Part shown: in pieces, positions 31,889-44,873 of the stretch
How the letters are laid out: each line of letters opens with the position of its first letter
How positions within the stretch are numbered: position 1 is the stretch's first letter
NCBI GenBank assembly: GCA_038373865.1
Contig: JAXGGA010004520.1
Span: 23,418 to 87,417 of the forward strand
DNA: 64,000 bases
DNA from: Uloborus plumipes
Lineage: Eukaryota > Arthropoda > Arachnida > Araneae > Uloboridae
Direction of reading: 5' to 3'
Translations under genes and position numbers: made by a program
Notes under the pieces: model-generated
Database searches by the model: none
Seen by the model: the letters and a program-made list of their open reading frames with translations, nothing else
What the model was told of the DNA's origin: nothing

Positions 31889-34149
31889 TATACTAGAGGA
31901 ATTTTAAGGTGTCTAGTTATAAAAAAGAAGTGTTGAAGAAGCTGTTTTTTTCTTAACAAATTTATTTTGTGAATACAGTAAAATCAAAAAAGATGAGCAA
32001 AAAATATAAGTTATGTATCTTCTAAGCATTTTTTTTAAATACTGTGCGATATGAACCCTATATTATTCTGCCCAAACCTAAGACAGAAAGGGATACAGTT
32101 CACTTTAAAAAAAAAAACTAAAAACAACTTTGAAATGCAACAAAATAATTATTAACAGAGTTTTAACAGTAAAGTTTCGAAAAATCGAACAGTTTTTTCT
32201 TCACTTAGCTATTGTAGGACGTAATTAAACCAAATAGATTTGAATGATAAATTTATCTTTTGCTTTTAAAAACAAAAACGCTTCATTGTCAAATAACTGA
32301 TTTCTATTAAAAATGTATCGTTTCCGGAAGTGAAACGTTTCAGGTTTCAAATTGTTCTTTTTAATCGAAGAGCAAATGTGACGCTAACATGAATATATTT
32401 TAGCGATGTTAACTAAAGATCACGATTAGCTGTGACGACTCGCCGCCTGCGACAAATAAAATTAACTGGTAACTAAAAATATTAGTATTATTCCCTCCAA
32501 GGTCTCTCGTTTCTCAAACTCGAGCAGGGCTATCAATCAACTTTAATGCTGTTGATTAGTTGTATTAACCTTATTTCAAACTGATGTGAGTAGAATTTAA
32601 TTGATAATTTGTTGTCAAAAAAAAAAAAAAAAAAAAACCTGAACTTTTGAAAAAAAAAAAGAAGTGACCACAACAAAAACAAGGAGTGGCGACTAATAAA
32701 TTTGGTTAAACTCACCACTGGGGGATCAGAAAAAATTCCAACTTTGATCTTTGACATAAACCAGCGCAATCGAATCACGGGTTAGATTCCTCAGAATAGG
32801 AATCTAATCTGCATGGCTCCAGGAACATAAAAATACAGGTTATCTAAATATTTCCTACACATTTTCCAGAAGTCACTTGATCACTTCTTCATGAAAATAT
32901 CGAGAGAAGCATTTAAAAGATAAAGAAATCTTAGATACAAAAATCAATCTTTGCCTATTGCCAAGTACTCCAATAAATTGAAAAAGAAAAGCGAGTCCCT
33001 AAAGTAGGGAAAATCTCCAGAAAAAAAAGCTATCCGAGCTCTATTTTCGTAAGCGCAGAGCCGATAGAGGCAACAAAAGGAGAGCACATCCATTCTCCAA
33101 AATAGATCTTTTTCGATAGAGGGCCTATTTTACAAACCCTCTGGATTCATCATTCACTTTTGAAAAGACAAGACTCTTAGAAGCTGGGGGATAAAGGAAA
33201 AGGAAGATGATAACCACGGCTGATTCGGGAGACGTTGCTAAATATGAAACGAGTCACTGAGGTTCGATCCAAATGGAACGCTATTTATGGAGGACTTTCC
33301 CTCCAGACTCTCTGAATGGTCATTCGATACTGGGAATGCGAGACTCAATCATATTATGGATACTGGGAAAGTATCGATACAGTCGTTTCCGAATACTTGA
33401 TATTTGAAGCAAAGTATTCTCATTTTTCTTCAGCATCGTGTACTTGAGCTCAGAGACGCTTTGCATTTAATTTTATAAAGTAGGAAAAATATAAACTAAA
33501 TGTTCCCTTGTATCGAATATTCTATCAACATTTCAACAATCACAAATTAAATGTTTACCTTAGCGCAATAAGTTTAAACATTGTTGGAGTGTCGTAAATG
33601 GCAATAAGAGGTGTGGACTTTAACACGAAAAAGGATTTAAAAGTTCAATGACATCTAAAATATCTATAAAAACGACACTTTTTCTCAACTTGCTTTGTTT
33701 CGAGCTGAAGATTTCAATTAATAAATCGTACTGTCCTTTATTTGCTCGTGCAATGAATATTTTCTTGTTGATCGCTTTAAATATTTCACTATTGTATTTT
33801 ATACTTTTGCTGTATAATGCTTGCAGCAGAAAATTTTGCACAGTTTTACGAAGCAATTTTGGATTGCATCATCCAGTAAATCCTAAATTGTCTGAATATG
33901 GATATAATATTGGACTTTGAACAATTAATTTATGTTATTCTGCTAGGAAACCTTTTTTAGTAATATGACATCAAAACATGAAAAAGTCAGCTCCAAAGCT
34001 TTTCACGATTGATTCGAAATCGACAAAAATCTTACAATGTGATAGAAGGTAAGAATATCCCTTACTTCTAGATTCTAAAAAAAAGAAAAAAAAAATTCGA
34101 CAGCAAATTTTTTGTCCGGCTGGGATTTCGTCAAAAAGAAGCTCACCGT
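31889..34149. other. AT-rich stretch, partly balanced at 33000-33400
   Basis: A run of about 19 A at 32617-32636 is followed by low-complexity DNA. Between 33000 and 33400 composition is more even, with small repeats of GATACTGGGAA. No gene or element end is supported. Confidence 0.4.
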
Positions 34150-34230
34150 TCTTCCGCTAAGGCACGATAAATTACCTTCACGGTGTACCGCAAGGCACCA
34201 CACGAGTACTATCTTTAGCCACTTCTATAA
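34150..34230 (+). pseudogene. possible non-LTR reverse-transcriptase shred
   Basis: One frame reads NYLHGVPQGTTRVLSLAT at about 34171-34224. HGVPQG followed by a small residue is a signature of the reverse-transcriptase palm of non-LTR elements. The expected continuation (LGPLLF) is not intact, there is a stop shortly before and after, and no YADD box follows. It is either a heavily decayed scrap or a coincidence. Confidence 0.2.
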
Positions 34231-34756
34231 AATCACAAAGGTCCTAAACGCTTTTGGTATGATTTAACTACTTCACATTACTCAAAATACGAAATAGATT
34301 AATATTCTCAAAAATGGAAGCTGAGTTGGTTGATAAAAAATACCATCCTCTTAATACTCCTGATCTACTCCTCTCGAAGTTGTTGGGTTCTTGCTTGACA
34401 GACGATTCGCAAAGATAGGAAATGTGTTAAAAGTTTCACAAGCTTCAAGAAATTATGGTTGCAATCGAGTGAAAAAGTTTAAAACTAACAGTGCAAAAGT
34501 TGATGTGCACTATCAAACAAAAAGTGGGACTATTTTCTCGAAAATATTTGTTGCTAGTTTTTCTCTTACAAAATGAGTGCATAATCTTAATTACGTACAA
34601 AAAATGTCTTATCTTCGAATTTTCTGGGTTATTCACCATTAAAATTTGTACAAAACTTTCTAGGACAAGTTTTATCTAGACCTATTTTATGAGATCTGGA
34701 GAGCATCTTTATCTGTTTGTTGGAATTTTAATTAGTTTCTGTCGTAAAGTGAGTAT

Positions 34757-37164
34757 GTGTCATTCCATATCAAGTGTCACAAATTTCGAGAAAATCCCCA
34801 CTCGACCCCCTCCGATTTTGATGAAATTTTTTTTGGATGTACATATTAAACTTGCATGAAACCATACTAAATTATAGCTCTATAAGCCTTATGGTTTAGC
34901 CAATAAAAATTATTGAAAAAAAGGCTCCTTTTTCGAGTCTTGAAAAAAATGACCAAATCGTCAAGTTTGTGCTTTTATTGCTCGCGACCTAAGACGATTA
35001 TCAGGCTCAAAGTTGGTGATTCTAATCACCGTTTAGGGTAGAATAGCCTACTTGTGTAACAAAAGCTCCATGCACTGTAGATTTTTTGCAATTTGCTGCC
35101 AAAGTTGGTAAAAAATCGTATTTTGGAAAATTTTGACCATACGTTATCAGCTTGTATCTGCTGTGAGAATGACTTTCTGAAGCTAATTCTTTCCTCGTTT
35201 GTAGCCTGATAGTTTGTCCAAAAGGTGTGCAAATGGCATCTCGATAGCTCAAATAATTGCTGAATTATGCGAGTTGAAATTCCAGTCAAATTTCTTTTTT
35301 CTCAATTTTGTCTCAATTTCAAAGGGCAATATCTCAAAAGGGTCATCTTGAATTTCAATTTTCTTTACATCATTGGAAAGAACACACTTTTCTTCACTAA
35401 AAACCGTTATTTTTATTTTTGAGACAAACTAGTTTCAAGGGGATATTGCAGATCAAAAATGTGTACGTCATTCAACGTGAAATCAAAGAAAAAAAGAGAT
35501 AGACCTCAAAAGTTGATGTCGATGTGTTCTATTAAAATTTACAGGAGCTATTGTACTTATGTTATGATAAAAAAAAACTTTTTTAGATGTTTTTGAACTT
35601 TAGTTTTTGCGTGCGTATCCGTAAAAGCTCAAGAAATGGCAGAAAATAAAGTTTCGTTTTTAACAAAAATAATTATCTTCTCATCACTGCTATAAGAGCT
35701 TGAGTCTTTTCCTATTTGTTATTTTTAAGCTCTTGAAACAGAATTTCGGATGATATGTTACTTAGCAAGGTGTCATTAATACTTTAAATTCACAAAAAGC
35801 ATTGTTTCCTTTTCAAAACAAATAAAAATAAAAATAATTAAAAAAATGAGATAAATAATAAATAAAACAGTTAATATGGTGTGTACGTGATAAAAAATAT
35901 GCATAATAGGATTGCAGAGCCATTTTTCTAAAAGGCGATAACGAAAGTTTTCGATAGAGTTGAATATTGCAATTATTTCCACCGTGTAAATACATGATAA
36001 CAATAGTAATAGAAAATATGATAAGTAGTAATTAAAAATCCATTCTTTATACTGCCGAGGATGTGTCCAGATATTCAGCTAATGATTGCAATTTTCCCAT
36101 AAACAAAAATGATGAAAAATTGGAAAATGCTTTTTATGACCTTGAAACATTAATGACCTACAACCTAGCCAAGTGACGTATCATTCGAAAGTCTGTTTCA
36201 AGAGCTTAAAAATAACACATAGGAAAACACTCAACCTCTTATAGCAGCGATTAGAAGATAATTATTTTTGTTAAAAACGAAACTTTATTTTTTGCCATTT
36301 CTTGAGATTTTATGGATGCGCACTCAAACACTAAAGTTCAAAAATATCTAAAAAAGGGTTTTTTCATCAGAACATAAGTACGATAGCTCCTGAAAATATT
36401 AATAGAACAAATTGACATCAACTTTTGAGGTATATGTCTTTTTTTCTTTTATATGACGTTAAATGATGTACACATTTTTGATCTGCAAATATCCCCTTGA
36501 AGCGGGTTTGTCTCAAAGATGAAAATAACGTTTTTCAGTTAAGAAAAGTGTGTTCTTTCCAATGATGTAAAGAAAATTGAAATTCAAGATGACCCTTTTG
36601 AGATATTGTCCTTTGAAATTGAGACAAAATTGAGAAAAAAGAAATTTGACTGGAATTTCAACTCGCATAATTCAGCAATTGTTTCAGCTATCGAGATGCC
36701 ACTTGCACACCTTTCGGAAGATCTGTCAGGCTACAAACGAGGAAAGAATTAGCTTCAGAAAATCATTCTCTCAGTAGATACAAGCTGATAACGTATGGTC
36801 AAAATTTTCCAAAATACGATTTTTTACCTACTTTGGCAGCAAATTGCAAAAAATCTGCAGTGCATGGTTCCACAAGTAAGCTATTCTACCCTAAACAGTG
36901 ATCAGAATCACCAAATTTGAGCCTGATGGTCGTCTTAGGTCGAGAGCAATAAAAGCACAAACTTGACGATTTGGTCATTTTTTTCAAGACACGAAAAAGA
37001 AGCCTTTTTTCAATAATTTTTATTGGCTAAACCATAAGGCTCATGGAGCTATAATTTGGTATGGTTTCATGCAAGTCTTATATGTACATCCAAAAAAATT
37101 TTCATCAAAATCGGATGGGGTAGAGTGGGGACGCCTCGTACACTTGACATGGAATGAATGACCC
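34757..37164. mobile_element. 2.4-kb giant fold-back element, arms about 1 kb
   Basis: The left arm (34757-35780) and right arm (36149-37164) are inverted copies with roughly 90 percent identity by eye and a loop of 368 bp. GTAT lies on each side (34753-34756 and 37165-37168). The ends read GTGTCATTCCATATCAAGTG and, in reverse complement, GGGTCATTCATTCCATGTCA. ORFs in the arms (for example 35022-35289 minus) have no recognisable motif and are not intact in both arms. The loop is AT-rich and has no transposase. The element is non-autonomous, of unknown superfamily. Confidence 0.9.
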
Positions 37165-38210
37165 GTATACGGTTTGATTTAAGTTAACTGTAAGCACATT
37201 TCTGTAGCTTGAAAAGTATTTAAGCAGTCAACTATGTTTGGAATTGAGTTCTGAGTTGATTTCTGCAAGTTGTATGTTCGATATTATGTTGTATTGTAAA
37301 TACGTTTGTTTTAAGTTAGTTCTTGAGTATAGAATAAATGAATCTATTTCAAATACGGAAGTAATTTCTGATATTACTACACCAGTAAAGGACACAGCTT
37401 TGAAACTCTGCTAGTTATTTGAACACTATCGTTGAACGATTTTCACTTTAATTTTTTTTTAATGTATTTGTCATGTTTATTTCAATCGACTATAGTACTC
37501 AGTGGCGTACATATCGTCCCCGGAGCCCCAGCGGGACGGGGGGGGGGCGAACGAGGTTTCTGTGCCACAATTCCGACAAGGGTGCAACAAGTGCACAATT
37601 CTGTGCCACAATTCCATAGCACGATGAGTTTCACGGTATTTTTTTTTCCAAATTGCATAATCGGGGGGGGGGGGGGCTGCTCTTACAAATCTTGCATGGA
37701 AGCGCACCTAAGTCTATGTACACTAATGCTAGCACTTCTGTCTTCTGCTCTAGCGTTAACAACAAAAAAAAAGTAGCCTCTGTTATCGCCGTCGGGTGGT
37801 TGTATATCTGCAATGATGTATTGCAAATAAATTAGAATATCCAATCAAGTAAACAGATCTTTTAAAAATAACGCAAATCGAAAGGAAGTGGAAAATAATT
37901 ATTTTTTAAATTTATTTCGCTAGATGTGTCTATTGACACTTACCACTTTTCAATTCAAATGAAACTGCTCGCGAAAATCGATCGACCTGAGTGAAAAAAT
38001 CTTACACTTTTATGATGTAGAAAAAACATTCATCGCATCAAAAAGAGCTATCGTTTATTTATTAGGGTACCGGTAAGTAATGTCGTTTTTTTTGAACATA
38101 TAATTTTTTAATCTATAATGAAAACACATTATTGATTAAATACATTAATGGTTTATAACATAGTAACAACCTTCAGCCATCTAACATGCCAATTTCTAAT
38201 TCCGGATCGA
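37165..38210. other. stretch with a possible hAT end and G tracts
   Basis: At 37500 CAGTGGCGTACATATCG begins, followed by a G tract at 37539-37548 and another of 14 G at 37662-37675. CAGTGGCGTA is a frequent hAT terminus, but no second end is seen. The overlapping ORFs across these tracts are poly-Gly and poly-Pro artefacts. Confidence 0.35.
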
Positions 38211-38289
38211 TAAAAATCACGTGGTTGTAAAAAACTCGCGTTTTATCCATTCCGCGTAAATTAGATCGCTTAGTAGAACGATTTCACTG
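38211..38289 (+). mobile_element. Tigger-like right end
   Basis: The block AAACTCGCGTTTTATCC, GCGTAAATTAGATCGC, TAGTAGAACGATTTCACTG then TA matches the right end at 62320-62402 in order and spacing. Its left partner is not recognisable upstream. Confidence 0.5.
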
Positions 38290-41200
38290 TATAGAATAAG
38301 TACTGATATTATATCGAGCCCACGTTATCCAAAATCTAGAAGGATTGGAAGAATAACCTCCATTAACAAATAGCAGTGCTCATTTTAAATTCAATCGATT
38401 GCTGCTATTAAACTAGATAAACAATCAATTTGCCATCTCTGTCCTGCGGTCTTTTTGGACAAGCCTCTAGGAGCTTTAATTCTAATTCCGATACATCCTA
38501 TTCCGAGTGGCTTGTGGCTCTAGGATTGATAATCTATACAGGAACAAACAGATAATCAGCGACTACTCACATGATTTTAAATTTAGATGAACAGTAATAT
38601 AGGTACCCATTGCTTTGTATTTATCTTCATTTTACTAAACTTATTTTATTGGTGTATATTCAATCATGGCGCACTACCAGGCCTGTGTCGCAATCCTTTT
38701 CAGTTAGCCTATTAACATGTCTTGGTTATCACAAGAGAACAATGTTCACAAACTCTCTGCTGGGGAATATTTTTGAGTTATTTTCGAGTAAAACAGGCAT
38801 GTTTATTTGAAAACTGTAGTTTCTACTATGTCAGAATTATGTTCTCCACACCTTATGTGTATGTGACCCTTTTCCGTGAAATGAAGTTGTAACTGTTTAT
38901 AAAACTTTCAAACGTTAGAAACACATTTTCAGAGAACCATTCAGTGCAAAGCATGTAATTTAAAATAGTTTCTCTATAATGTCGAAATTAAAACCAACTG
39001 TTAAAATCCCCAATTGTCACGTCAAAAGTGGGGGTGTTGCACAGATTTGTCCTCACCTCGCACTTAGAAAATATGACCGCTGCTTTACAAAGATATTTTA
39101 AATTGAACTATCTCTTTTTTTAACAATAAAAACAACTCTTCCTAAACTGTTAAACGACACTTATTCTCAAACATTTCACTTCGTGTTGATGTAACTAATC
39201 AGAACGTAACTAATCATATGTAACTAATCTTTCCTGTTTCATCAGCAACATTCGATAGCGTCGAAAACAAATGGACCACTTTCTCTCTAACTTAAAAGCA
39301 CCGTTTTATCTTTTTCAATAATTAAGTCTGTAGCATGATTGAATTTATTAAGCTGCCTTAACCACCAAGGCATATCTGTGCAAAATTTAATTTTTAAAAG
39401 CGCTGAAAGATAAATAAGCAAATAAAAAAATCCCTCAAAACACTGTAATGTCATTTTCTGTGAGAGTCGAGTCCATTTCTCCGTTTTGGTTACGAAAATC
39501 GATCTAGCCACGATTCGATAATCTTCTTTTGCTTACCTTAGCTCGGGATGGTTCATATATTGAAATTTAAACGGCCACGTTGGAAATAATGGTTGACTTT
39601 ACTTCATTAAAGAGCTAATTTTAATTTATTGAAACTCTTTATTCTTACAGTCCGTTCATTTATAAAGAAATACACAAGTAAAATATAAAATAAATATCGA
39701 AAACCAAACAAACGAAAAAAAAAACGTAAGTATGGGAATGTCGGTATAAGAGAAAAGGCGGGGTGAAATGGAATTGTAAACCGCATACAAATGGAGCAAA
39801 ATGATGATTGGTCATTCAATAATAATCGTTTAGTGTTTATTCACTCTTTTTATTAAATGTTTAAGAAAAAAATGTTAAAACAAGCAAAACATATTCTCCT
39901 TAAAATAGTTAAATGAGAAAAAGAAAAAAAGGGGGCTGGTGATAACACAGGTGGTGTTGGGAAGATAGGCGACCGGTTAACGAATGCAACGAATATTTTT
40001 AGTCTCCACCTTTTTACATAGTCGCCATGTAAAGAGTGGTGACCGCTAACATTGGTACTTAAAACAGCCATTCCGGTTTTCGGTTACCAACGAAAAAAAT
40101 GTCCGACTGAACTAACGAAATAGTCATGATGTCAGGAAAAACAAATTTTTGGATTCATTAAAGAAAACTTGACACGTCTCACTTCATTTGAATGAACAGA
40201 GTAAAAAAATAAAACAGAAACTTAGATTTTTTATCGAATCGCTATCTAAAACATCTTTAAGCACAGATTGGGACACGGATACTCATTCGACATCATCAAG
40301 AATCTTTTTTAATTGAATCCCTTTTTCATGACATTCATAATCGAAATATCGTTTTCGTGTTTGGAAGCCATAGCTTTTGTTCGACAACAAAATAAGATGC
40401 TAATGCTGCTTCGAAAATTCCATTTTCAGTTTTCTTTCTTGCCGTCTTTTTACGTCACTTTTATTTTTTATATTTTTTTAAAGAGACTTCTATTGGCTCC
40501 CCTCGCACATATGGAGAAAAGCCTTTTCTGAGCTGAAAAATCCAATTTGAATACTAAGCGCGTCTTCGAACATGAATTGTTTCGAAATTCTTTGCATCGT
40601 ATCGTAAGTTCATTTTCGATTTTCGCCTCCAGACATCGCACAAGTAAAAAAGTAAAGTTGACTGAAATAAACTTAAAGTTTTATGCGAGAAATATATGCA
40701 GAATTAAGTTTAAACCTACAGCATAGTCCTCCATTAAAAAGCACCCAGCGCTCATTATCATATTCGAGGGGAATTTCAATGTCTGTAATCCATTTTGAGA
40801 TATTTGTTTCAGCTATACACAGAGAATAATCGATTTATTCTTGATAACACAATAAGAAGAAGAAATGCAACTGCCAGCTTCTTTCTAAAGGTGTTCTATT
40901 TATGTATATTTTTATGACGAAATATTTCCAACATCTGTTTATAAATGATCGATTTTAATTCTCTCTTCTATGACCATGAACCGCTTTTACGCATTTGGGG
41001 TCGTTATTTGCGGATTTTCACATTGCTTTTTAGACGTGTTACCCTCTCCACTTGTAACGCCCAGTTGATCTAGAGACTAATGACCAGTAAAATCCTAATT
41101 TCTGTATATGTTTACGAGTTATAAATAGAAAAGGATAAAGAGAAACAACAAACGCACATATAAATTTTTAATCCATTGAATAAACAGTGTGCCCAAGTAA

Positions 41201-42035
41201 GTCCCTTGCCACTTCAGAACTGCTGATGCTTTTTTCATAGAAGTGATGCCCAGGGACAGTAACTAGACTAGACTCTAGGACTAGACACTATTGCAAAAAA
41301 AAAAAAAAAAAGGAACTACTGGTTCGAATTGAAAAATTATTTTTGTGTTGAATAGTCCGTTTCATCAGGAAGGCTTTAGGATAAAAAACATTACGCAAAA
41401 TGTAAGGAGTTATTATTATAGTTTAAAATGATAATGTTCGAAAAGCACGAGCGGATTAGTTTCCACTCTTCTAGAGAGATGGCGTTCATAAACAGTATTG
41501 GTTTGGCAACTGTGTGTAGAGGTAGCTGGCCGTAGCGACTCGCCGTGGCGGCGAGTTGTTGCTCTACCAAAAGCGGAAGCGGTACTTGACATGCTTTCAT
41601 TTCTAAGGTAGTTCGTGAAACGCCGGGCCACGCAGCCAGTAATTCATGAAATTGTGGAGCAACATCAATTTTGTATGAAAATAAAGCTTGGTGACGTTTA
41701 TGCAAAGAACGGGCCGTGCATTTGTTTTCTCGTCAGTTTACGTCAACGTGTCAGATTCGCGTTCCTGCGATGTCACGAAACTTGAGAAATAATTATCTTT
41801 CGAGCAAAACACGAAACAGCAGTGACAAATGAAGCAAACTGTTACATTCACGAATTTAAAAAAATCTTAGCAGTAGCATTTTCATAAAGTTTTTTTTTTT
41901 CTTTTTTTTTTGACCTCAAGCATCCTACAAATTGTATGAAGGCCCCTTACCAGTACTGTTGACTGAACTTAACCAGTGCGGTAATAAGTCAAGGAAAATG
42001 TCTAAAGTCACTTGGAGTCATATTAACACTAACTT
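38290..42035. other. about 3.7 kb without a supported element
   Basis: AT-rich and mostly featureless. A CpG-richer block at 41450-41780 includes an ATG (41490) that opens MAFINSIGLATVCRGSWP before a stop, with a donor-like GTAGCT inside; it could be a 5' exon but is too short to argue. The opposite strand has a 104-codon ORF over the same block. An A run is at 41297-41313. Confidence 0.4.
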
Positions 42036-42520
42036 GCCCAAGCAGTCATTTTAGCGGCTTTTTAATTGAAGGGGCAAGTGGATAAAAGTGATATATGACA
42101 TTTGAATTTCGCCGACTTACACAAATTCAAATTAGTGTATGTTCAATTGTGTTAACTCACATACACTGTTGAAGGGGCAAGTGAATAAAGGCGATATGTG
42201 ACAATAATTTTAATTTCTAGAAAAAAATTTCAAAAAAAAAAATATATATATATATTACCTAAACACACCTTCATCCATGGTAAAAAGTAAGTAAAACTAA
42301 GATTGTCACACATCACCTTTATCCACTTGCCCCATTAATTTCAATTTGAAACACAATTTTGCATATAATGACACAATTTCTTTGAAATTTTTGACTTTTC
42401 ATACAATATATAAATCCTTTCGTTAATTATTGTAGTCACCTCAGCCGTCCCCGTCTTCATTTTTGGTAAATATATGCAAAAAGCAAAAATTTCCAAGCAG
42501 TTAAAATTACTTGCTTGGGC
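42036..42520. mobile_element. 485-bp TIR element enclosing a second TIR pair
   Basis: GCCCAAGCAGTCATTTTAGC at the left pairs with the right end (reverse complement GCCCAAGCAAGTAATTTTAA). Inside, GGGGCAAGTGAATAAAGGCG at 42174 pairs with its inverted copy ending at 42333, making a 160-bp inner element around an AT microsatellite. A third copy of the same 35-bp word, in direct orientation, is at 42071-42105. No ORF. Confidence 0.65.
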
Positions 42521-44366
42521 TATCTAGTTTTGAAAACCGGATACACCTGTTTCAAAAATACAATTCAAAGACATCTTTTTTGCACTCAAACAGGTAATGT
42601 GAAAGAACGCGGTTTTTTTTTTTTTTTTTTTTAATCGCGATTTGTATGTTCTAACTTTGATGGTCTAATCTTTATCCCGGCCCAACTTATTGTCATTCAC
42701 AACTAAGCTCCCCAAAGTAATACCAAAAAGTGGATTAATTGCGTCATAACTAACGAAATCATTTCTCCCCAAATGCCAGTTTTTGTTTTCACTGGAGTGG
42801 ATTGCAAAACAAGATCTGATTTTGCAGTTGAAAAATGACTTTTTTTTTTAATTTGACTGAGGTACAATTAATAGTAAGAAATGACGGCTACTCCAATGCA
42901 CGTATGTATTCATTCACCTTTCAAATTTCCTCTCAACGATTGATCATAGTCTCCATTCTATCCATCAGTTTTTATTGTTTGCCTCATTTCTCCAGACGCT
43001 CCTCATTAAGCAAAAGACTACAACGAGAATTGGCATTTAAAAAAAAATGCCTCGTTGCGTCGAAAATGAGACTACCCAATTAAAAAGAGAACGTTGAGAA
43101 AACAAAAAGGAACCTTTTTTTGCCCTCAATCGGTCTCACATCTTTCTCACTTGCTCTGCAATTACAATTATATACAAAAAAAAAAAAGATCGACTGTCAT
43201 TAAATCGACAATGCCTTTTTCGAAGGACATTAGCTGAAACGGATTTTTTTTCCCATCCACTGCACCTTATTTCAGTTAAAATAAGTGCCCTGTTTACATC
43301 ATTACTTAGCATTCATTTAGATTATGTCAAAGAGAAAATTTTAAAGAAACTGCAAGTAGCGGGCCGAATAAAACGATAAATAATTTCGAATGTGACAGTG
43401 AAAGATTGTTCTAAAATTTATTTACGCACACTCTCAACTCAATACAGAATTCACCTAAGAAATGTTTTTACTCTTAGAATTTGCTCATATGTTTAACTTA
43501 GTTAAAGAAAATATTTGAACGTTAACCGAATTTCGGATATTTTTTTTTCTAATTATTGACTCAAATTGTCAGTGTTATATCAGAGCCGGTGACTCAAAGA
43601 AATAAAATCAATTTTTCGCTCAATTTGACTTTCTTCGTTTATTTATTTTCAAAAAAAAAAAAAAAAAAACAGTGTGGTTTAAGCGCAGACCGTTTTTTAC
43701 TTTTTTCAAAAAGTTGTTACGCACCGATTTAATGATGCTTTTTATTTATTTATTTAGTTTCCGAACGATAATGATTTTCATCGTTACGTCGAAGCAAATC
43801 CATCAGCATTTAGAGGTTCTAGTTTTGTGGAAAATAAATAACATAAGATAGAGGTTAGCATTTTTTTTAATGACCTCTCGATTAGACCAGCACAAGTCTT
43901 CTCTGAAGTTTTCAAAAGCGGTTTCTATCGTACTCTTACTGGACACTTTTCCATACTGAGCCGTGATGATTTCAATACAAACCAAAAGTAATTTGGGTGA
44001 GAGAGTAAAAGAAAAAAAATAAAAAGTTCAGATCCAATCGAAGTATCAACTCAAATAGGGAAATGTGGAGCAACTGAAATAGTTAAGACAACCCATCGTT
44101 TTCAAAATAAACAAATTGGAAATTTGCTTTGAAAATTTTGTGTACATTTTAAGGAAGAATTATTTATATTATGATAAAACTTGCATTAAAACAGTATTTC
44201 TCATTTTTGACAGTAAATTTGTACCTTCAAAAAACGAGGAAAATTTTCACTCGATCAAGATTTAAAATGGTTACAGAACAATAGAATTTCTAGCAAAGAT
44301 TGTGTCACGATAGGGGTTGAGAAAAATAACTATTTCAAAAAAATAAATAAATAAATAAATAAATTA
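42521..44366. other. AT-rich stretch with homopolymers
   Basis: T run at 42612-42632, A run at 43654-43670, (TTTA)n near 43740-43757 and (AAAT)n at 44341-44364. No supported gene; ORF 42835-43083 lacks motifs. Confidence 0.5.
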
Positions 44367-44690
44367 CTTTTAATTATGCTTACATTTAATGGGCAAATAC
44401 GTAACGGTCGAAAATGAAAAGAGGCTGCCCCGTGTTACTAAAAAAAAACTTTAAATTAATCACTACTCATAATTTCATGAACTCATAAGTTCATAAATAA
44501 TTGCACTTTTTAAAGAAAAGATTTATTTAAAAATAAAAGTTTTTTTTTTCTTTTTACTCTCAATAATGTTCCCAGTTAATGGGCAAATACCAGTCGAAAA
44601 TCAAAATAGGATATCAGACGTTTCCAAGAAAAACTTTCAATTTATCACCACTCGTGATTTCATGAGCTCATTTTTCTGAGCCAACGAGGC
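44367..44690 (+). repeat. local tandem duplication, period about 190 bp
   Basis: The order TTAATGGGCAAATAC, GTCGAAAAT, AAAAACTTT, then ATCACTACTC and ATTTCATGAACTCAT at 44389-44490 recurs at 44577-44672 with moderate divergence. Two units are present. Confidence 0.7.
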
Positions 44691-44840
44691 ATCACTTCTA
44701 AATGACGCTTCGCATTTCACTTTTTTTCTTTGGACACACTTCGAGAAACTGGAAACTTTTACCTTTCTACTTTCGTCCCAAAGTCTCATTAGAGTTTCTT
44801 CATCGAGATCAATCCATTTTAACTTAAAATAGAAACCCAT
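44637..44840 (-). CDS. unrecognised ORF of 67 codons with a donor-like site
   Basis: The frame starts MGFYFKLKWIDLDEETLMRL, continues WDESRK and meets AGAAAG|GTAAAAGT, a good splice-donor match. The pattern W, Asp/Glu, Glu-Thr-Leu, Leu-Trp recalls the first helix of Myb/SANT-like DNA-binding domains, but the region is too short to claim one. Its 3' half overlaps the second unit of the local tandem duplication, so it is probably not a normal exon throughout. Confidence 0.15.
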   Translation of the reverse strand: MGFYFKLKWIDLDEETLMRLWDESRKVKVSSFSKCVQRKKVKCEASFRSDASLAQKNELMKSRVVIN

Positions 44841-44873
44841 TTTATATTAAGCACTACACACATTCCCAGACAC

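Noticed and set aside
35022..35289. Two overlapping minus-strand ORFs of 76 and 87 codons
   Set aside because: They lie in one arm of the giant fold-back element, overlap in two frames, and have no recognisable motif.
37432..37835. ORFs on both strands around G tracts
   Set aside because: Their apparent coding signal is poly-Gly and poly-Pro from homopolymer G.
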